Positions 22,037 through 33,680 of a DNA stretch of 64,000 bases are shown here, piece by piece. The translations under genes were made by a program, and so were the position numbers. Origin of the DNA: Otatea glauca (Eukaryota > Streptophyta > Magnoliopsida > Poales > Poaceae); NCBI GenBank assembly GCA_036346275.1, contig CM070722.1, positions 28,481,336 through 28,545,335 on the forward strand. Direction: 5' to 3'. The notes beneath the pieces are model-generated. The model saw nothing but the letters and a program-made list of their open reading frames with translations. It ran no database searches and was not told the DNA's origin. Numbering within the stretch: position 1 is the stretch's first letter; the number at the start of each line of letters is the position of its first letter.

Positions 22037-22702
22037 GTCATTCATATATGTATGTATTCTTTCTACTTCCATTCCCAAGGGACAAAAAACCTTCTTGGCT
22101 TTGTATATGGCTGTTGGCAATTCGTTTCCCTCCAGAAGTATGTCTGCTAATAGACCTAACAGTACCATGAAACTCTTGTCGGACCACCCGTTGCTTGCCT
22201 TCAATTTCAGCAGTTCAAGCACGGATGATAACCTTGTGTATTGTGACTTGTAGCACGGGAACAAAGGTTTCTCCGAGTCGTCCATCAAGCCCCGAAATTT
22301 ACAATATTCTCTGTCATCATGGTTCCCTTTTGCATCGTGTAGCATCTGATCCAGATTATCATCGTGCAACCTATCCTCATCGGAAGCACAATCAATATGA
22401 TTATCCGGCATATCGTTAACTTCGACGGCGATGTTCATACTGCTCATTTCCTGTATAGTCTTCTCTTCACTGTGATTGGTCCAACATGTATACCCCTTTT
22501 TGAAACCCATCTGAATCAAGTGTGCTTCGATCTGCGCTGAGTTTCAAAACATTCTCATATTCTCGCAGTCAATGCACGGACAAGATATAAATTGCACCCC
22601 CTTATTAAATATATCCTCCTCCGTAGCTCTTCTTAAAGCGGAGACGCGATTAATGTATTTGACACTCACACGATTCTCAGCGTACATCCAGCTTCAGTCC
22701 AT
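22037..22702 (-). pseudogene. CACTA (En/Spm) TNP2 transposase N-terminal fragment
   Basis: Minus strand, starting at an ATG at 22,702. The start reads MD, then TGA, then SWMY; MDRSWMY is the signature of the plant transposase-associated domain, so CGA has probably become TGA. Next come CPCIDCEN and HLIQMGFKKGYTCW (zinc-finger-like domain). The TNP2 domain starts at about residue 150 with YTRLSSVLELLKLKASNGWS, then EGNELP and AKKVFCPLG, and stops at HTYMNDC exactly at the 3' LTR of the Gypsy element (22,036). A second stop lies after CENMRMF. TNP2 is the catalytic transposase of CACTA elements; the DDE catalytic core is absent here. Confidence 0.85.
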
Positions 22703-22789
22703 CTACGCTATGCATATAACAATTAGTGAGAAATATTTAAGTACACTAGGTGTGTGCATGCACACATTCTTAAATTAATTATGTACTTC

Positions 22790-23220
22790 TAGATACATCT
22801 TGAATATAATGCAATTATGTAACCAATTACTACCTTAGATCACAAAGAACAAATGGATCTGCAAGCTAGATCTAAACACAATCTTCAAATTTTCTTTTCA
22901 CCAAACTAGCTAGATCTTAAATATAACACAATTGGAACCAATTACTAGCCTTAGATCACAAAGAATAAATGGATGTACAAGCTAGCTAGATCTAAGCAAT
23001 CTTCAAATTCTCCATTTACTAAACTAGCTAGATCTTCAATATAATGCAATTAGAACCAATTACTAACCTTAGATCAACAAGAACACATGGATCTACAAGC
23101 TAGATCTAAATAATCTTCAAATTCTCTCCTTACCAAGCTAGATCTTGAATATAATGCAATTAGAACCAATTACTAACCTTAGATCACCAAAATCAAATGG
23201 ATCTACAATCACCCTTCGAA
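22790..23220. repeat. Tandem repeat, four copies of about 110-120 bp, in CACTA 5' region
   Basis: Units begin near 22,790, 22,911, 23,029 and 23,139, each with AGATCTTNAATATAA, then GAACCAATTACTA and TTAGATCAC, then ATCTTCAAATTCTC. They lie between the TNP2 start and the sub-terminal repeats, probably within the untranslated 5' part of the CACTA element. Confidence 0.8.
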
Positions 23221-23329
23221 ATCAATTATTTTTTTCACTAGATCGCATCACAGCCGTAGCCACCTCAAAGATAGATCCTGAAACCCTAGAAAACACTAAG
23301 TGGCTCGGGGCTCTGTATTATATATTGCT

Positions 23330-23665
23330 AGGAGCTATCACAAACGGTTATATTCATAAACCGTTAGTGATATACAGGGATATCATAGACGGTTTTCATA
23401 TAAAACCGTTTGTGATGACCCTTGATATCACATACGATTTTATACTAAAACCGTCTGTGATAGCTACAGGCGTCATCACTGACGGTTTTATTCTAACACA
23501 GTATGTGATATCCCTGTATATCACTAACAGTTTATGAGGTGAACCGTCTATGATGATGTCACTAATGGTTTCACTCTAGAAGCATCACTTATGTTCCTCA
23601 TCACAGAGCGTCAGTGAAAAACCGTCTGTGATGAGGCGTCTAATATAAGCTTTTCTGTAATAGTG
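23330..23665 (-). repeat. CACTA element terminus: sub-terminal repeats and terminal inverted repeat
   Basis: The minus strand starts CACTATTACAGAAAAG at 23,665, a CACTA-type terminal repeat. Inside it, to about 23,330, a 12-15-bp motif of the form ATCACAGACGGTTTT recurs about ten times in both orientations, the usual transposase binding sites of this superfamily. It matches the direction of the TNP2 fragment at 22.0-22.7 kb. The opposite terminus was not found in the window. Confidence 0.75.
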
Positions 23666-24060
23666 ACAGCTTAATCTGTTATTATCATAGACACCGAGAA
23701 GAGTAATGATATGGTTCTTGATCCTACAAAGAAGTTCCAAAAGGACCTTAGCTCGAGGAGTTCCAGAAGGACACCTACGATTTATATGGTGATCTAAACT
23801 AGTCTCCTAAATATTCCTTTGCTTTGCTAGTCTATGTCACATTCCTTACGAATCTCCTAAAGAGTCTCTTTATCAGTTTAGTTTTAGTTCCTAGATGAAC
23901 ATTGGTCTATGCTCCTGTTGAGCGATTAATATTTAAATTTGAATAAATTTTTATTTCCCATAATATTCATTTTATTTATTGTGCTATGTTTGTTCTATAT
24001 TTTACAATATATTCCTTATGGAACAATTGTTTGATTGCTAAATCATACTTCTAATATAGA
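23666..24060. other. Flank between CACTA end and solo LTR; no gene
   Basis: AT-rich, without an open frame of note. It continues, after removal of the solo LTR, into 28,951. The short open stretch at about 28,960-29,050 resembles a retrotransposon Pol fragment with FFVDNCTTSSIL, so the solo LTR may sit in an older retroelement. Confidence 0.3.
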
Positions 24061-27000
24061 TGTAACATCCCAAAAATTGTGAAAATAAATAAAGTGGCAT
24101 GGCATGACCTTTACTGCATATTTGGATTTTCATTTGAATCTATTCATTTCTAAAGTTTATTTTTTCCATATTAAATGTTATTATTCACCTAACTTAATGC
24201 ATTCAATAGAAACTCATAAAAACCCCAAACAACCTAGTATGGAAAATAATTTTATAAAATACTAAAATAGTTTATATGAATAAATATAAAATTTTAAGAA
24301 TTTTTTCATAGCATTTAAATGGTCTAAAAATTTAGAAACAGATTTAAAATAGCAGATTTTCAAGAATTTTCATTTGAAAAACACAACAGGAAATGGAATG
24401 GAACCAAATAAAATGGAAATTAAGTATGTGAGCTACCTTCACAAATTGTTCCAGATTTTATCGAGTCGGTTTGAACCACTGTTGAACCATTTTAAAACAT
24501 CACCAAATTCTGTCTCGTTTTAATGCGATGCTACAGGGCCGGCGACCTGTTCGGCGAAATGCCGCAATGGCAGTCGTCGCCAGTGGGCCGAGCCCAGCCG
24601 GAGGGGCCACCGGCCAGTCACCCTAACCCCCTCCTCTCTCTTCTCTTCCCTTCCCTCTTCTCCCTCTGCCCATGCCGCGCGAAGATTAGCCACGCGGCAG
24701 GGGCATGCTGCGGCTTCACCTAATCTCCAAGTCTCGCAATCTCCACTGCGACAAGCTGTAAAACCAGCCAGGGTCATTCCCGTGTGCCGCTAGCACCTCT
24801 CCACCCCAGGCTGAGCTCCATTGCACTGCCAACGTCCCATTTTCCACGACGAGCTCCCAAATCGGGCAAAACCCAATCCGGCGAATTGGTGGAGCTCAAC
24901 TTCGATTACACAGAGCCCCAGCACCCCGGGCGTTCACTGACTACTTTCCTTTGCTCGTTTTCAATTTTTGGATCCCGCAACGCCGCCACCACTACTCACT
25001 CTCATCCTCAAAGCCGGCAAATGATGGCGGAGGTCTCCGGTGAGTTTTCGACCGCATCAACAGACAAAATGGATTCACCTTCACTCACTGATGCTCGCTC
25101 ACTCGGTTTTCTCCAAGTTGAACTCTTCTTCATCATCTCCAGCTAAACGCCACTGCCGTGGAACCTCGGTGGCTACCCTGTTCCAACTGCCACCGTTTGG
25201 TGCCAATCTACTCCCTTGGTGTGCCCACTTATTATGGTGCTCCACCGCCCTCCGGCCGCCCATCTCCAACCCGCCATCGCCGGCGGTGAGCACCCCTAGG
25301 ACTCCCCTGTTTTGGTGTCACTGCCTGGTGGGGACACCGAGTCAGTGACACAAAGGATTAAGCCACTTTTGCGTTTTAACTCCAATTCCAGTAAAATAAG
25401 ATTCTAAATTCATCTAAAATCATGTAATTTTAGAATATGAAAAAATATTTAATTTTTCAATTCAGTTTAAAATATTATGATTTAAGTATGTACAAAACCA
25501 TATTATGGCCACACTTGCAAATCTGAAAAATATAACCCATAAAAATATGAAATAAACTTCTATAAGTTTCTCAGACCTTAAGAAACTCATTGGTCAAAAA
25601 TATTTAATTTTCAAACTCATTTTGAATTATTTGGATCAAAACTTAAAGAAAACCTTAATATGGTTACTATTATAAACATATAAACCATAAATCCTAAAAT
25701 CATAAAATTAATTTTGGAATATCCTAATACCTAATGTATTCCATTTCTGCAAAATATATTTAAATTTTAATTTATTTTGTATCGAATTTGAAAATAGTTA
25801 GTTTTCAATGCATAGAAATGAAAATAGCCAAAACTTGGGTTATATAAATTCAAATTTTGGTAAAACCAATTCTTAGATTTTAATAATATCATAATAGCCC
25901 TGTCTATACAAAAATATTTCAGTTTTGTTCAAGTTTGATTTAAGTTCATAAAAGACTCTATTGTTCACATATATGAAAACTATCGTGGTTAAAAGCAAAA
26001 TGATATGAAACCAGTTTTAAAACACTCCCCCCCCCCCTGCTAATACCAAAAAAATGGTTGAATAATCTTGTATAGTGCAGTAGCAAACTTAAAACAAAAT
26101 ATTATCCCTTTAGCGTAAACTTTAAAACCATATATGTTATTTCAGCAACGAATAAAACATATCGTCTAAACATACCAATAAAATTAACCTAGAAATGCTC
26201 TCTAGGGCAAAGAAAATCCTATTCTAAAGAAATAATCTCATTACAATTTGCTTTGCATCTGAATTCTGTTAAGATTATAACCCTAAGTATTATGAACGCT
26301 AAAATCCATAATACGAATAAACAAACTTAAGAAATCAGTAGTTAAGATACTTGTATCACAAGAACCATCTTAAAACCATGAATGTATAACCAGTAGCCTA
26401 AACTTAATAGATCTAACATGTACAAATCACTTTTTATGCAAAAACATCTAGGGATAAGTACTACCCATATATAACACCTCGACTAATGTCTTAATCATAT
26501 TAAGTCTAAATAATTTTTGCCTCTTGAATTCGAAGTTATAAATACAAGGATACATAATTTTAGCCTCTTGAATTCGTAAGTATCTACGTACATCATTATA
26601 ATTTTAGCTTATAGAATTCGAGAAATAAAAGTAACAAATACATAAGAAAAGCCAAATCACGAACAAAGAATTAATGAAACTATCATGCACAAGGTGATAA
26701 CTCCGAATAACTAAACCACCCTATTCTTCTTTGGTAAGTTTCATTTGGTTTTTACATCTGATTTTTTTGCCCTTAATGACAATTTGTTGTTTGCTATGTT
26801 GCCATGCTTCTTGATATATATCGCGTAGACGTCGACATTTCAGAATCCGCCAACGACAACCTCACCTACGACCCCGATTACATACTTGAAGACGAGCAAC
26901 AGGGCAAGCACCCTCCTTTGATCATGTTGATCCCATTATTTTACAGTGTTTATGTTGTTTTATCAAACTATGTACGCATGCGCGTATGTTTATGTTAAAC

Positions 27001-28950
27001 TTGCTATGTTGCGGGTACCAGTAGTTACTTCCTGTTGAATGCATTGCCCATACCTTGACACTTGAATACCTACTGTTATAACCTTAGCATATGGTTTAGA
27101 CATTACTTAGTGTCATTTTGGGTAACAATTGCGAAATATTACATGTACAAGCTTAGACATGCTTACTTAGAATGTCTTTTAAATGTTGAGATACATTTCC
27201 ATCCAAACTTGAGCAATTTGTAAAGGTACGGAGCCGAGTTATGGTTTCTATGTATTTTGGTAAAATCCAACCCAAAACTTATGGTTTAGACGCGGGCGAG
27301 TTATTGTTTAAACTTGAGGCGTGAGGAGGGACGTCGCGCGTAATTAGAGAGAGATTCTCGCCCGGGTCAATTAAGGACGGAACTTGATGCTATCACCTAA
27401 GTGAATTGGTGCAACCACATATGCTAGTATGAGATAGCCTTAGCTTAGTAGATTAGCTGGGGTTTAGCCTTGCATTTTGGTAGGCCGAAGTAGTAAGGGC
27501 ACTCCAGGGTACAGTGTCGCTCGTAGGTGATCCCTTCACCGAGGTATTGGGGCTAAAGCATTCCAATACAACGGTGTATGCCTTGCCATGGGGAGAGGGC
27601 GTGATGGGGCATAAATCATCGTTAGTAATGTGTATGCGGGTTCAGATCTCCAGACCATGGCAAGGGTTTGTCATCACTGGGGCTGGTGCAAGTCTAGGCT
27701 TTAGCTAGTTGAACGGTTTCGTCACAATCTAGCAAATCGGGTACGGTACCTATCGCGAGGCATGGTTGACATGATTGCTAGAATGTGTCATGTGGGTAAA
27801 GTGTACACTCTTTGCAGAGATTTAAATCTAATTAATTATCCACGCTCGCGGTCATGAGCAACTTGGGAAAATAATGTCAAGTATAGTCTTGTTTTTGTGA
27901 AAACTTTTGGAATCGGTGTTGTGACGGGTTGGTAAACTTGTGAGCCAAGGATGGCTGTGTTTTTCTCACTGTTCACAACCAAGGAGGGCTGTGAAATGAT
28001 GATATTGAACTTTACTTACTGTATTTAGTTTCACTACAAATGCTCATTTCAATACCGTTACTGTTTAATGAACAACTCTCTTGCAAATAAAATTTGCTTT
28101 ATGCTGAAAATGAGACTTAGTATAGTGGCATGTTATCCTTGATCTAACCTTGCATTTATTGTATTTCCATACACTAAAGTCTTGCGAGTACATACGTGTA
28201 CTCACTGTTGCTTAATCTATAATATATATACGAAGGTACGAAAGAATACCCCGACGATTCATACTTTGCACCATTATCCGACGACTACTTGGATGGATGA
28301 ACTAGGGATCTTCCTAGTCAGTTGCCTATAGGTTTATGGATGGGTTTACCGCTGTCCTACTTTTGTTATATGTTTAATTTCCGCTGCGTTTCACTTTTGT
28401 GTGTAATATTTGGCCGGTCGGCCGTGTATTTGTAATATCAAGTAGATGTGAAAGCTTCTAGTTTAAGTTTATGCTATGTCAAATGCTCATATAATGTGTA
28501 TGAGTAATGATACATCTCTAATGTGGGATATGTGGGCACTAAGCGTTGATCTTGGGAACTAGCGCTAAACATATATTCAGGTACCTGGAATTACTCTCAA
28601 CCGTCTGACGCATGGACATGAGTGGTCGTCGTTCCTTGTCTATTGCGACACACCTCCCTCGGTGGGTGTGGACGATACCAAGGTTCTGAGATGGACGGCG
28701 TGTGCTATACTTGGATGGGTTGGATTCAATCCTGGTATGGTTTTTCGAAAAAGAATCGAAACTCCCTTAGTTGCGTAAGTGTGTACGGTGCAACTAAGTG
28801 GCTCATATTTGTTTGGGTGAGGGCTATCTGGTTAATACTCTGTGCACAGGACTTTTAGGTGACAGTGAGCATACACTTAAATAGAGTATGGGTGCCACCT
28901 CTAAGTCCAATGCACGAGCGAGGATCGATTCATATTTTCGGGTGCCCACA
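24061..28950 (+). repeat. Solo LTR of a large Ty3/Gypsy family, 4,890 bp, with 5-bp target duplication
   Basis: Begins TGTAACATCC and ends GGTGCCCACA, bounded by ATAGA on both sides (24,056-24,060 and 28,951-28,955). No gag or pol sequence is inside. Several blocks correspond in order to the 10.4-22.0 kb element's LTRs: the TGTAACATCCC start, a GC-rich part (24.5-25.35 kb), CGCGTAGACGTCGA (26,823), a GTACTCAC block (28,198), CAGTTGCCTAT, CCGCTGCGTTT, and a CGGGT...CACA end. It is therefore a relative, not a member, of that family. A solo LTR forms when the two LTRs of an element recombine and the inside is lost. The reading frames at 24,784-25,348 lie in its GC-rich part and have no recognised domain. 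Confidence 0.8.
26829..28300 (+). other. Putative spliced acidic mini-ORF inside the solo Gypsy LTR
   Basis: 26,829-26,903 (75 nt, after ATATCGCGTAG, ending CAACAGG|GCAAGC) and 28,236-28,300 (65 nt, after TATATACGAAG, ending at TGA). Joined, the frame is open: first part YDPDYILEDEQQ, second part YPDDSYFAPLSDDYLDG. Sequence identity with the other two LTRs is low, but the position, acidic character, inferred intron phase and stop position agree. Donor is GC here, as in the 5' LTR copy. Confidence 0.42.
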
Positions 28951-29640
28951 ATAGAACAATGTATAATCCAATGGTGGATGAGGAAATCTTTTTTGTAGAC
29001 AATTGCACTACAAGTTCAATTCTTATGGCGGTCATTTTATTATTCATAACCTACATGGCGGTCAATGCGCTTCGGGCATTGTAAGTTTCCCACGGGGAAA
29101 ATATGATGATTCTTCATTAGGAGTTCATCATGTTTCTCTGCTTCTAGCAAAGTGTAGATAAGCTCAGAGTACTTCTGGTACCTGGTATGACAGTGCTTGG
29201 GAAAATATGATGATTCTTCATTAGGGGTTCATCATGTTTCTCTGCTTCTAGCAAAGTGTAGATAAGCTCAGAGTACTTCTGGTACCTAGTATGAAAATAC
29301 TGTTACTACAATATCCTCATATTGGGGTGGAAGGTATACAATGTCTTGTCTATCATCTATAATTTTTGGTTTCAGAAACACAGTTTTTAGACAAGCTTGT
29401 ATATGCGGAGTTGTATGTTGTCACGGTTTTATAGTCCTGGAAGCTTATGAGGGTCCATTCGCATTGTGCTTTAGGCAGTAGGGCAGATCTTTGCTGGTTA
29501 TAGCGTTCCTTTAGGGAATTCTATAGTGACAGCGCATGCCTTACAAAGTGTAGAGCCTCACACTTGATAGATTCAGGAAGAGTAGGGTTGCTAGCTTCAG
29601 ACTGGGTGATAGTAAGTCTAAGAGATCGAGCTGTTAGGTT
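28951..29640. other. Degenerate retroelement-like sequence with a 104-bp tandem duplication
   Basis: Just after the solo LTR a short plus-strand stretch reads MVDEEIFFVDNCTTSSIL, resembling the region near the protease of some Copia polyproteins; assignment uncertain. A direct duplication follows: GAAAATATGATGATTCTTCA starts at 29,097 and again at 29,201 and both copies run about 95-104 bp. No open gene. Confidence 0.4.
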
Positions 29641-31650
29641 GATTTTAGCATCCATTGCCTAGGTTAGGTAATTGCAGTCATTCAGCGCAAGCTCAATAAT
29701 TTTTCTCTCTACAATGTCCGACATATCCTAGTTATATTCATGCAAAAATGAATTTTACTACTGATAAAATCAATATATTGCATCCTCACTCTTGAATCAG
29801 TAAAGATTGGTCTATATATTATCTATTTAGCAGATCTTATCTAAAATATCCTAGATTTTTCCTAGCATTTTTCATAATTTTCTGAGAATTATCGAGCAAT
29901 TTTTAGAATGGCCAAAATATCAGAAAAATAAATTCAGCACATGTATAAATATGGAATTATGCTAGGAAAGTAAGCCCACTGATATAAAGCTTCCAATATG
30001 TGCTAGGTATAAGTTTGAATGATTTACAGAAGCCCATATACTTAGAAATTTAGTTTCTAGGATTTAATATAAATTTTCAGAATTTATTAACTATTTTTTG
30101 ATATTACTATAAACTTCAGGGTCTAGAATGTAAAATTTATTTATCCCGATAAATTTATATAATTATGCGAAACTTCAGGATCCTTTTCGCAAAAATTACC
30201 AAAACCGCAAGAATACCTAAAAACTCGGGGTTTAAACCGCAAAAGTATCACGGGCCAAAAAGAATTTGGCCCTTGGACCAAATTGCCGAACAGTCGTGCT
30301 GCCCGTTTAACTACATGGGCCGAATCCGATCCGACCACACCGTATTGGGTTGAATTCCTTTTTTCTCTTTCTTACTTGGGCTGAAATTTTAATGGGCCGT
30401 AGCGGCCCATGGGCTATGTGGCCCAGAAAGGCCGACAAGGCTTGGGTTTTTGTAAGGGTTTCAACTCTTTTTAACCCTAGCCCAGTTGTTGTGGGGCGTC
30501 GCCTCTCACGGTCTTGGTGACGGCGGGGTTGGGAGTGGGCAGCTAGCTCGTCGGGAGCGGCATTGATCTGACAGAGGCACTTCGGCAGAAGCGCGGCAGC
30601 CCAGCGTCGACCCAAATGGCGGCGGTTTTGGGTGGCGCTTCGAGCACGGTTTCAAGCACACACGGCACGGAGCGACGGGCTTGCGCGCAATTCAGTCAGT
30701 GTGCGCTCGCAACAGCGAGCGCGCATGGACTAAACTATGAACAATAATCCCATATACATTAAATCATTCCTAAGCCCTAGCAAGAAAGCCATCTAGGATC
30801 TAGAGAACAAAAAATTGATCTACAGGATTAATCTAATAGCATAGGGAATGAAAAGAGGGAATCCGGTGACATACTGTTAGGCCTTGGAGAGCTGTCATAC
30901 TATAACGTGTTGAATAATAAATTAATCATCATAGATTCATCCCAGTGCCAATCAAGAATATTGAGAATACTCGAAGAACAATTACAAAATATACGATCAC
31001 AAAATATAGAGGATTTCAATCCTTTTCTCTTGTATAACAGGATGTTATATTTATACAAAAAAAACCCTTCTGGAATAGTTTCGAAATTCACACACCAAAA
31101 CCAAAAATCAGATCAATACCAAATCAAGAGTCCAATGATATCCGAAGAGATTCTTACGAAAACGGTGCTTTTTTTTAAACCTCCGTAGCCAGGTATACCT
31201 GGCGCATAATAAAAGAAAAATAACGGTTTGTACCTTAATCTGTTAGACTATATGTAATTACAGTGCTTTGTTTACGGCACTTTTGTCTACAAAACCGATG
31301 TGTGATTCACCCAAAGTACATGATATTTATCTTGATCTTTTTCTCTGTAGGTTAGGATTTGACTAATTGACTTATAAGTACTAGTTATCAATCCATGTAT
31401 CGCGGACTATATATTTCCTCTATGTTTTGGCAAATTTAGTATTGAGTTTATAGAAATTTCTGTTGCACAATTTTAGTAACAAATGCAGGCATTTCTAAAT
31501 ATTAAAATTTTAAACTTTACATTATACGTTCCGAAGGCAAACTGAAGGAACGGATCTTAGTAACAATTGTTTATGTTCAAAATTTATATACAGAACTAGT
31601 TTAATTTTGATATCAATACTATTTTAATCCTAGATTTAATTTCATTTCCA
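29641..31650. other. Intergenic, no gene recognised
   Basis: AT-rich with one GC-rich part (30,240-30,740), where on the plus strand repeated GGGCC motifs and GGTTT blocks resemble the GC-rich part of Gypsy LTRs, but I found no LTR ends. The minus frame at 30,307-30,615 has no domain. Nothing else supported. Confidence 0.35.
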
Positions 31651-32152
31651 TTAACTTGGATTTTGATTTATGACATGAATTAATTCTTTCATATCTGAAT
31701 TCAATTAGATTGCAAGTTTTGTTTTTATGTTTGGGTACAATATTGTCATCTAGCAATTGATTACATGGTCAATATTTTTTCTTTTTTCTGATTAATGTGA
31801 GAATTTTTAGTTTTTTCTTTTTCTGCGATTAATGGGGTAATTTTTAGTTTTTTCACTCTCCTAGGATTAACACGAGGGCTTATGGGAGAGCCTCCAATAA
31901 TGTAGATATTTTAACTTGGATTTTGCATTATGACATGCATTAATTCTTTTTTGTCCAATTTCAATTAGATTGCAAGTTTTGTGTTTATATTTGGTACTGC
32001 ATGGTCATCTAACTGTTGATTACATGGTCAAGATTTTTTATTTTTATGATTAATGTGGGAATTTCTATTATTTTTCTGTGATTATTACGGTAATTTCTAA
32101 TTTTTTTCACTCTCCTAGGATTAACGTGAGAGCTTCTTGGAGAGCCTCCAAT
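31651..32152. repeat. Direct tandem duplication, period about 260 bp
   Basis: Two similar copies start with TTAACTTGGATTTT at 31,651 and 31,911. Both contain CAATTAGATTGCAAGTTTTG, TGATTACATGGTCAA and CACTCTCCTAGGATTAAC, and both end GGAGAGCCTCCAA. Non-coding. Confidence 0.85.
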
Positions 32153-32160
32153 TAGTATAC

Positions 32161-32892
32161 TCCATATATATTAAAGCCACAAGAGTTCCAGCCTCCTTCA
32201 AGCGCCACGCCGGTTTCGGGGCAATGTGGCCTCTCTGCGTGCGGCCACGTCACGTGTGGATGCTCGCCTGTGCGTACCACGCGCTCGCGCGTGAGCCACG
32301 TTGCTAGTTTGTTAACTGGTGAATACGGGTTAAATATTTTATTACCCGCACTATGAAGTAACGGCCACGCAGCGCAGCGGTAGCGCGCTCCGCTACCACG
32401 CCGAAGTTGTGGCTTCGAATCCTGCGGGCGCGCGCACTTCTCTAGCTCGGTTCTTTGCCGCGCGACGCATGGCGTGGGTGGGCGTTGAGCCGGTTTTTTT
32501 GCAGAGAGGCCCTCAAAAATTCCAAGAATTACGTTCATGTCTCTTTTTTTACGAAAAGACCCAAAAAAACCGGATTTCGCAGGGTTTATTTTTGGAAAGA
32601 CCACCCGGAGATTCCAAAAATTACATCTAGAACCGTTTTTTTTTGCAAAAAACCCTAGAACCCAAAAAACCTAAAAAGATAAATTTCAAAAATTATGTAT
32701 AGATCTCTTTTCTCCGAGAAGCCCAAAAAAGGAAACAAACACCAGAAAATTTGTGAAATTAGGTATGGACCTCTTTTCCCCGAAAAGACACAAAAAAATC
32801 TGGGTTTCGCAAGCTTTTTTTGTAAAAAACCCCTGAAATTTTTAAAAATTGCGAGAGGACCCTCGAAAATTATTCTATTGACGCATCTAGTA
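32161..32892 (+). mobile_element. Candidate non-autonomous Helitron
   Basis: The start (TCCATATATATTAAAGCC, 32,161) resembles grass Helitron 5' ends, which begin TC and contain ATTAAAGC. The end is CTAG followed by T (CATCTAG|T, about 32,889), with a short inverted repeat CGAG...CTCG about 20 bp upstream, as Helitrons have. The interior holds a degenerate array of ATTCCAAAAATTACGTCTAG-like units (32,510-32,880), also present at 36,150-36,400. The base before the start is C rather than the expected A. No Rep/helicase gene. Confidence 0.35.
32361..32436 (+). other. tRNA-like sequence with A-box and B-box resemblance
   Basis: GCGCAGCGGTAGCGCGC (about 32,371) resembles a D-arm/A box, and GGCTTCGAATCCTGC (about 32,411) a T-arm/B box, at normal tRNA spacing. 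The anticodon and T stems do not pair well, so this is not a functional tRNA. It may be a SINE-type or captured tRNA fragment in the Helitron candidate. Confidence 0.35.
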
Positions 32893-33680
32893 AGATAGAT
32901 AGATAGATAGAATGGTCTTTCTTGGTATAGTTTAAGGAATTAATAGAACGAAAGGTCCCCATTAGTCCATGTAGTTACTATTGGGGTACCATAATAGCCC
33001 ATCATTAAGTTTAAGTACTCACTAGATACAGCCCTAATCAAATGGCATTTTGTACTGAGCTCCTAATTATATACGTACCATTTTTCTTCATCACTAGTAC
33101 CAAGACCAACACATAATTTGGCAGATGATTTGGGCTATTATTAATTCTAGTCAATTTTGGTTCGACCGATGAATTCATATGGAGGCCATTGAAAACACGT
33201 AATTGCGAATTTATGTACTACTATAGTTAGGCACTATTGAAGTAGAATAAATTATTTTCACGTTTGTGATGGGCGTTATCACACGCGCACGATCAGAATT
33301 TTCTCTACCAAATCCCTATGCAAAATTTAACTATGGTTTTGTAACGAAAAATCACATAGCTGTGGTTGTTCGTGTTTGGGGTTGTATTGGTGTCCTAACC
33401 CCCTCGTGAGACCAGTTTTGATATGATCACGGAAACGGCACCTTTTTGATCTTCCTAGAATGTGGTGCCATTTGGGTCCTTTTTTACTTTGATTATGATC
33501 GTATTGTCCCTTTTGTATGCCAATAAGTGCTGTAATGAACGAAATCTTGGCATCTGAAAATGGTGCAATATTCTTTTCTTTTTTACGAAATGGCATCCAT
33601 CGTCAATTTTTTTGGTACTTGAGGGGGTTGTTTGGAACTTGAGTTTTAGAAAAGAAAAAAAAAAGGCGATACTAGCAGTC
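32893..33680. other. Intergenic, no gene recognised
   Basis: Begins with a short (TAGA)n run at about 32,895-32,912. No conserved motif or long frame of interest. Confidence 0.35.

Noticed and set aside
24784..25348. Two overlapping plus-strand ORFs of 100-120 codons
   Set aside because: Inside a solo LTR, no domain, similar openness on the opposite strand; kept only as a question about LTR exons.
32361..32436. Functional tRNA gene
   Set aside because: Anticodon and T stems do not pair properly; treated as tRNA-like repeat.
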